Below, piece after piece: positions 6,567-9,815 of a DNA stretch of 9,815 nt. The DNA is from Candidatus Methanovirga meridionalis (GTDB lineage: Archaea > Methanobacteriota > Methanobacteria > Methanobacteriales > Methanobacteriaceae), in the NCBI GenBank assembly GCA_031289325.1, contig JAITPS010000174.1:1-9815 (forward strand), given 5' to 3'. A program made the position numbers and the translations under genes. Numbering within the stretch: position 1 is the first letter of the stretch; every line of letters begins with the position of its first letter. The notes beneath the pieces are model-generated. The model ran no database searches, was not told the DNA's origin, and saw only the letters and a list, made by a program, of their open reading frames with translations.

Positions 6567-6945
6567 TTATAATCATTATTGAAAAGTTTTTAAATTTTGT
6601 AAGTATGAATTTTTTTATTAAATTATTTAATTTTAAATATTACTTTATGAAAATCTATAATTTTAAATTTTAATTAATATAAACTTATTTTAATTAATAT
6701 AAATAAATTTCAATTAATATTTTTTAATAATATTTTATTTTTAAAAAAATTATTTATTAAAAACTTTACCAAAATCACTATAAATTATTTAATTTTAAAT
6801 ATTATTTTATAAAAATCTATAATTTTAAATTTTAAATAATATAAACTTATTTTAAATAATATAAATAAATTTCAATTAATATTTTTTAATAATATTTTAT
6901 TTTTAAAAAAATTATTTATTAAAAACTTTACCAAAATCACTATAA
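6567..6945 (+). repeat. composite inverted-repeat-bounded A/T element, copy 3, with exact 162-bp duplication
   Basis: The left box is 6567-6593 (TTATAAT, then AAAGTTTTTAA) and the right box 6757-6783 (TTAAAAACTTTACC, then AAAATCACTATAA). Bases 6619-6780 are followed at once by a second copy, 6781-6942, of the same 162-bp length with no gaps and a few substitutions, giving a second right box at 6919-6945. Unit 1 carries TTTTAATTAATATAAACTTA and unit 2 TTTTAAATAATATAAACTTA at the same place. The left and right boxes share GTTTTTAA/TTAAAAAC where other copies have GTTCTTAA/TTAAGAAC. No open reading frame is present. Confidence 0.75.
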
Positions 6946-7050
6946 TTTAAAGAAATATTTTATTTTAAAAATTAATGACCTTCATTTATTTTAATAGCTA
7001 ATTCATATTTATATTAAAATTAAAAAAAAATTTTATTTATTTTTAAAAAA

Positions 7051-7121
7051 TTTACTTACTAAGAATTTTATCAATTGAGTATTATTTAATAATTTCATAA
7101 TTTATTTAATAATTTCATAAT
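7051..7121 (+). repeat. degenerate element right end plus 20-bp duplication upstream of pheA
   Basis: CTAAGAATTTTATCAA near 7059 resembles the inner half of the right terminal box (TTAAGAACTTTATCAA) and is preceded by TTTACTTA, as in intact copies. It looks like the worn end of another unit. Immediately after it TTATTTAATAATTTCATAAT occurs twice without change (7082-7101, 7102-7121). The rest of 6946-7140 is A/T-rich with no gene that I can see. No convincing pheA TATA box stands out. Confidence 0.5.
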
Positions 7122-7146
7122 TTAGAAAATATTAAAACATTAGTTT

Positions 7147-7154
7147 GGGGGATT
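7147..7154 (+). promoter_or_regulatory. ribosome-binding site that fixes the pheA start
   Basis: GGGGGATT is a strong purine-rich ribosome-binding site in an otherwise A/T spacer. It lies 6 nt before the ATT codon at 7161. No ATG, GTG or TTG in the pheA frame lies within reach of it, so it supports initiation at ATT. Confidence 0.7.
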
Positions 7155-7160
7155 ATTTAA

Positions 7161-7967
7161 ATTAAATCTATAGCTTTTTTAGGACCTGAAGGGACTTTTA
7201 CTCATGAAGTAGCATCTTCTTTAGGAGAAAATTTATCTGCTTATTGCTCAATACCGTCTGTTTTAAAAGCAGTAGAAAATAAAAAATGTGATGTTGGGGT
7301 TGTTCCTATTGAAAACTCTATTGAAGGTCCAGTTGGCATAACCTTAGATTTACTTGTACATTCTAAACTCTTCATTCAAGGAGAAATAATACTTCCTATT
7401 AATCACAATTTAATAGCTAAAAAAGACAATGAAATTTCAGATATTAAATATGTTTATTCACATTCACAAGCATTAGCACAGTGCCAAAATTATTTAGAAA
7501 ATAAGGGAATGAAACCTATTTTTACATTAAGTACAGCTGCAGCCACTAAATTAATAGCTGAAAAAGATAATTCCGCAGCTATTGGAAGCTTAAAAGCTGC
7601 TCGGTTATATGATTTGAAGGTTCTTGATAAAAATATTCAAGACACTGATAATAATGAGACACGATTCATCATTTTATCAAGAGATAAAGCTTTAAAATCT
7701 GAAAAAAATAAAACTTCTATTTTATTTGAAACTTATCACGATAGCCCTGGTGAACTTTATTATATTTTAGGATTTTTTGCTAATAAGAATATAAACTTAA
7801 CTAAAATTGAGTCACGACCTTCAAAAGAAGGATTAGGAAAATATATTTTCTTTGTTGATTTTGAGGGGCATGAAGATGATAAAAAGATTAAAGAAATTTT
7901 AGGTGAAATTAAAATTAGAACATATTTCATGAAAGTTTTAGGCTCATATCCCCTTTATAATAGTTAA
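7161..7967 (+). CDS. pheA: prephenate dehydratase with ACT domain, probable ATT start codon
   Basis: A 268-residue monofunctional prephenate dehydratase. It converts prephenate to phenylpyruvate in phenylalanine synthesis. The dehydratase domain runs to about residue 180: AFLGPEGTFTHE (5-16), VGVVPIENSIEGPVG (45-59), HSQALAQC (101-108) and the catalytic ETRF (166-169). A C-terminal ACT domain follows, with SPGELYYIL (195-203) and the phenylalanine-binding ESRP (217-220), so feedback inhibition by phenylalanine is expected. Length and both domains are complete. The frame has TAA at 7158 and then ATT at 7161, exactly where homologues have their initiator methionine before KxIAFLGPEGTFT. The first in-frame ATG is at 7509, which would delete the whole first half of the catalytic domain. 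The ATT is preceded by GGGGGATT at good spacing. Either it starts at ATT or the base is a mutation or sequencing error. It appears to be transcribed alone. Confidence 0.93.
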   Translation: MKSIAFLGPEGTFTHEVASSLGENLSAYCSIPSVLKAVENKKCDVGVVPIENSIEGPVGITLDLLVHSKLFIQGEIILPINHNLIAKKDNEISDIKYVYSHSQALAQCQNYLENKGMKPIFTLSTAAATKLIAEKDNSAAIGSLKAARLYDLKVLDKNIQDTDNNETRFIILSRDKALKSEKNKTSILFETYHDSPGELYYILGFFANKNINLTKIESRPSKEGLGKYIFFVDFEGHEDDKKIKEILGEIKIRTYFMKVLGSYPLYNS

Positions 7968-8015
7968 ATCAATTGATATCAATTTATTTCAAAGTAATAC
8001 CATAAACATAATGAT

Positions 8016-8038
8016 GAGCAAAAATCCATGCTCTTTTT
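8016..8038 (+). terminator. hairpin plus T-run after pheA
   Basis: GAGCA (8016-8020) and TGCTC (8029-8033) pair around an 8-nt loop and are followed directly by TTTTT. It lies in the 79-bp spacer between convergent pheA and lysA. It has the form of an intrinsic terminator for the plus strand; archaea often end transcription on T-runs alone. The perfect palindrome AATTGATATCAATT (7971-7984) lies just after the pheA stop. Confidence 0.5.
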
Positions 8039-8046
8039 ACACTGTC

Positions 8047-9333
8047 CTATTTTTCTAATCTTTTAGGGACCATTTGTTTATTAAATAAATCTTTATAAGA
8101 TTCTCTCTTTCTTATTATTTCAACTTCCCCATTATTTATTAATAGCTCCGATGGCCTTGGTCTTGAATTATATTGTGAAGCCATTGAAAAAGAGTAAGCT
8201 CCTGCATTTAAAATAGCTAAAAGATCTCCTTCTTCAATTTTAGGGAGCATTCTATCTCTTGCAAAAAGGTCTCCTGATTCACAAACATTGCCTGCAACAT
8301 CCACTTTTTCAACTTCTTCATTATTGACCTTATTTGCAACTACAATATGATGATATGAATCATACATTGCAGGTCTAAGAAGTGTATTAAAACCAGCATC
8401 AACACCAATAAACTTGCGATAGCTATTTTTAATTGTATTAACTCTTGTAAGTAAAACTGAAGCATCACCAACAAGATATCTTCCAGGCTCAATATAGAGA
8501 TATGGAGTTCCTAAACCATATTCTTTTGTTTTATTCTTGAAAATAGCTGTTATCTCTTCTGCAAATTTATTAATATCAAGAATTTTTTCCTCAGGAGTGT
8601 ATGGGATTCCAAGTCCTCCACCAAGATCTAAGAATTCAAAATCAATATCTACCTTTGATGCAACATCTCCAGCAATATCTAAAAGTGCATTGGTTGCTAA
8701 TTTAAAAGGTTCAGGATCTAAAATACCTGACCCAATATGTGCATGCATCCCTATAGGCTTAAAACCTAAATCAATAGCTTTTTTATAAACATTAGCAGCC
8801 TCTTCTTCTTTTATACCAAATTTACTCATGACCCCCCCAGTTATACAGTGTTTATGATGCCCCGCTCCAACCATAGGATTTACTCTAAAAGATATTTTAT
8901 AATTTTCAGGATTTACAATTTTAGATAATCTTTCAAGTTGAGATATGGAATCTAAATTAATTAAAACACCTTGCTCATCCACAAATTCCAATTCATTATC
9001 TTTAACATTGTTACCTGTAAATAATATTCTCTTTGGATCAAATCCAGCTTTTAATGAAATGTAAACTTCTCCAGGTGATACAGCATCTATTGAAGATCCT
9101 TCCTCCTCAAGAATTCTCATCACAGCTAAATTTGTATTTGCTTTACATGCATACAATACCCTAAACTTCTTATAGTATTTGGTAAATGCACTGAAAACTC
9201 TTTTATAATTATCTCTTATTCTTTCTTCATCAATTACATACAGTGGAGTTCCATAATCCATTGCAATTTCATTAACATCAACATTAGCAATAGTCATATT
9301 TCCATTTTCATTTACTTTTAAGTTTAAATCCAT
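8047..9333 (-). CDS. lysA: diaminopimelate decarboxylase
   Basis: A 428-residue PLP-dependent fold-III decarboxylase that makes lysine from meso-diaminopimelate, the last step of the pathway. Lysine is also a component of pseudomurein, the wall polymer of Methanobacteriales. Motifs: VLYACKANTN with the PLP lysine K64, HAHIGSG with H199, DLGGGLGIPY (236-245; phosphate loop), IEPGRYLVGDA (281-291), VCESGDLFA with the catalytic C351 (350-358), and AGAYSFSMASQYNSRPRP (377-394). All key residues are present, and the length is usual. I chose the ATG at 9333: on this strand GGTGATT stands 3 nt before it, and the protein then starts MDLNLKVNENG. A longer frame from 9360 would add a hydrophobic nonapeptide (MMILLLVII) that is translated repeat-element DNA and has no support as a signal peptide. 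It converges with pheA. Confidence 0.96.
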   Translation of the reverse strand: MDLNLKVNENGNMTIANVDVNEIAMDYGTPLYVIDEERIRDNYKRVFSAFTKYYKKFRVLYACKANTNLAVMRILEEEGSSIDAVSPGEVYISLKAGFDPKRILFTGNNVKDNELEFVDEQGVLINLDSISQLERLSKIVNPENYKISFRVNPMVGAGHHKHCITGGVMSKFGIKEEEAANVYKKAIDLGFKPIGMHAHIGSGILDPEPFKLATNALLDIAGDVASKVDIDFEFLDLGGGLGIPYTPEEKILDINKFAEEITAIFKNKTKEYGLGTPYLYIEPGRYLVGDASVLLTRVNTIKNSYRKFIGVDAGFNTLLRPAMYDSYHHIVVANKVNNEEVEKVDVAGNVCESGDLFARDRMLPKIEEGDLLAILNAGAYSFSMASQYNSRPRPSELLINNGEVEIIRKRESYKDLFNKQMVPKRLEK

Positions 9334-9336
9334 TAT

Positions 9337-9343
9337 AATCACC
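9337..9343 (-). promoter_or_regulatory. ribosome-binding site that fixes the lysA start
   Basis: Read on the minus strand this is GGTGATT, a full match to the archaeal anti-Shine-Dalgarno tail, 3 nt upstream of the ATG at 9333. It lies downstream of the alternative ATG codons at 9360 and 9357, so it argues against them. Confidence 0.75.
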
Positions 9344-9347
9344 AATA

Positions 9348-9654
9348 ATAAAATCATCATGGAAAAGTTCTTAAATTGGATGATAATTTTTTTATTAAAT
9401 TATAGTTACTATGATAAAGTTCTTAAATTTTGAACGATAAATTTTTTTATTAAATTATTTAATTTCAAATATTAATTTATAAGAAGTTATAATTTTAAAT
9501 TTTAATTAATTTAAACAAATTTTAATTAATATAAATAAATTTTAATTAATATAAATAAATTTTAAATAATATAATTAATTTTAAATTAATATTTTTTAAT
9601 AATATTTATTTTTAAAAAAGTTATTTATTAAGAACTTTATCAAAACCACTATAA
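9348..9654 (+). repeat. composite inverted-repeat-bounded A/T element, copy 4 (best preserved)
   Basis: The left box at 9400-9426 and the right box at 9628-9654 are inverted copies of each other, 27 bp with 23 matches. They share the outer TTATAGT and an inner perfect GATAAAGTTCTTAA / TTAAGAACTTTATC. The arms inside them also pair imperfectly for about 55 nt. Between the arms are four 20-bp units (9500-9579), mostly TTTTAATTAATATAAATAAA. An extra left-type box, 9348-9374 with AAAGTTCTTAA, overlaps the lysA upstream region, so the left end is duplicated here as in copy 1. The outer TTATAGT reads ACTATAA toward lysA and could act as its TATA box. No open reading frame is present. Confidence 0.78.
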
Positions 9655-9815
9655 ATTATTTAATTTTAAATATTAATTCATAAAAATCTATAACTTTAAA
9701 TTTTAAATAATATAAACTTATTTTAAATAATATAAACTTATTTTAAATAATATAAACTTATTTTAAATAATATAAACTTATTTTAAATAATATAAACTTA
9801 TTTTAAATAATATAA
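9655..9815 (+). repeat. second element unit with 20-bp tandem array, running off the window
   Basis: Directly after the right box of copy 4 the conserved interior starts again (ATTATTTAATTTTAAATATT), with the same junction as in the duplicated copy 3. From 9701 the unit TTTTAAATAATATAAACTTA is repeated five times without change, plus 15 bases of a sixth copy at the window end. The far end of the element is not visible. Confidence 0.85.

Noticed and set aside
7509..7967. A 152-residue stand-alone ACT-domain protein or truncated pheA
   Set aside because: The upstream frame is open and encodes the missing dehydratase motifs without interruption back to 7161.
8537..8788. Plus-strand open frame within lysA
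   Set aside because: Antisense shadow of lysA motifs; no start signal.
9334..9360. Hydrophobic N-terminal extension of LysA as a signal peptide
   Set aside because: It is translated spacer DNA upstream of the GGTGATT site; LysA is cytosolic, and nine residues are too few.

Overview
This window is a very AT-rich piece of an archaeal chromosome, most likely from a methanogen of the order Methanobacteriales (Methanobrevibacter or Methanosphaera type). The evidence is the gene set: an ArfB-type deformylase for coenzyme F420 and riboflavin synthesis, a universal archaeal PUA-domain protein, archaeal-type RtcB, an archaeal Tsr3, and a methylthioinosine phosphorylase-like enzyme beside an iron-sulfur flavoprotein. 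The ribosome-binding sites (GGTGATT, TGGAGATG) and TATA-like boxes also fit, as does the mix of dense conserved genes with long, almost pure A/T intergenic DNA. Genus assignment is inference.

Layout. 1-480: sixteen 20-bp tandem repeats, then featureless A/T DNA. 481-1687: a two-gene minus-strand unit, PUA protein then arfB. 1688-2622: a long divergent spacer with one repeat element and two short tandem arrays. 2623-5456: a compact plus-strand cluster, rtcB, MTA/MTI phosphorylase and iron-sulfur flavoprotein. 5457-5969: a second repeat element, which starts on the base after the flavoprotein stop codon. 5970-6485: tsr3. 6486-7160: a third, internally duplicated repeat element and its debris. 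7161-7967: pheA, whose only plausible start codon is ATT. 7968-8046: a convergent spacer with a hairpin terminator. 8047-9333: lysA on the minus strand. 9334-9815: a fourth repeat element running off the window.

The genes are housekeeping: RNA repair and splicing (rtcB), rRNA modification (tsr3), probable ribosome or RNA binding (PUA), cofactor synthesis (arfB), purine and methylthio salvage, redox chemistry, and phenylalanine and lysine synthesis. No defence locus, prophage, CRISPR array, transposase, tRNA or rRNA is visible.

The most unusual content is between the genes. Every intergenic gap over about 300 bp holds a related composite A/T element or its inner array. The complete ones are bounded by about 27-bp imperfect inverted repeats with core GATAAAGTTCTTAA / TTAAGAACTTTATC and carry 20-bp-period tandem repeats inside. 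All copies lie in the same orientation. They resemble non-autonomous MITE-like elements or a conserved structural DNA/RNA module. I do not recognise them as a named family. The second point worth checking is the ATT initiation codon of pheA.
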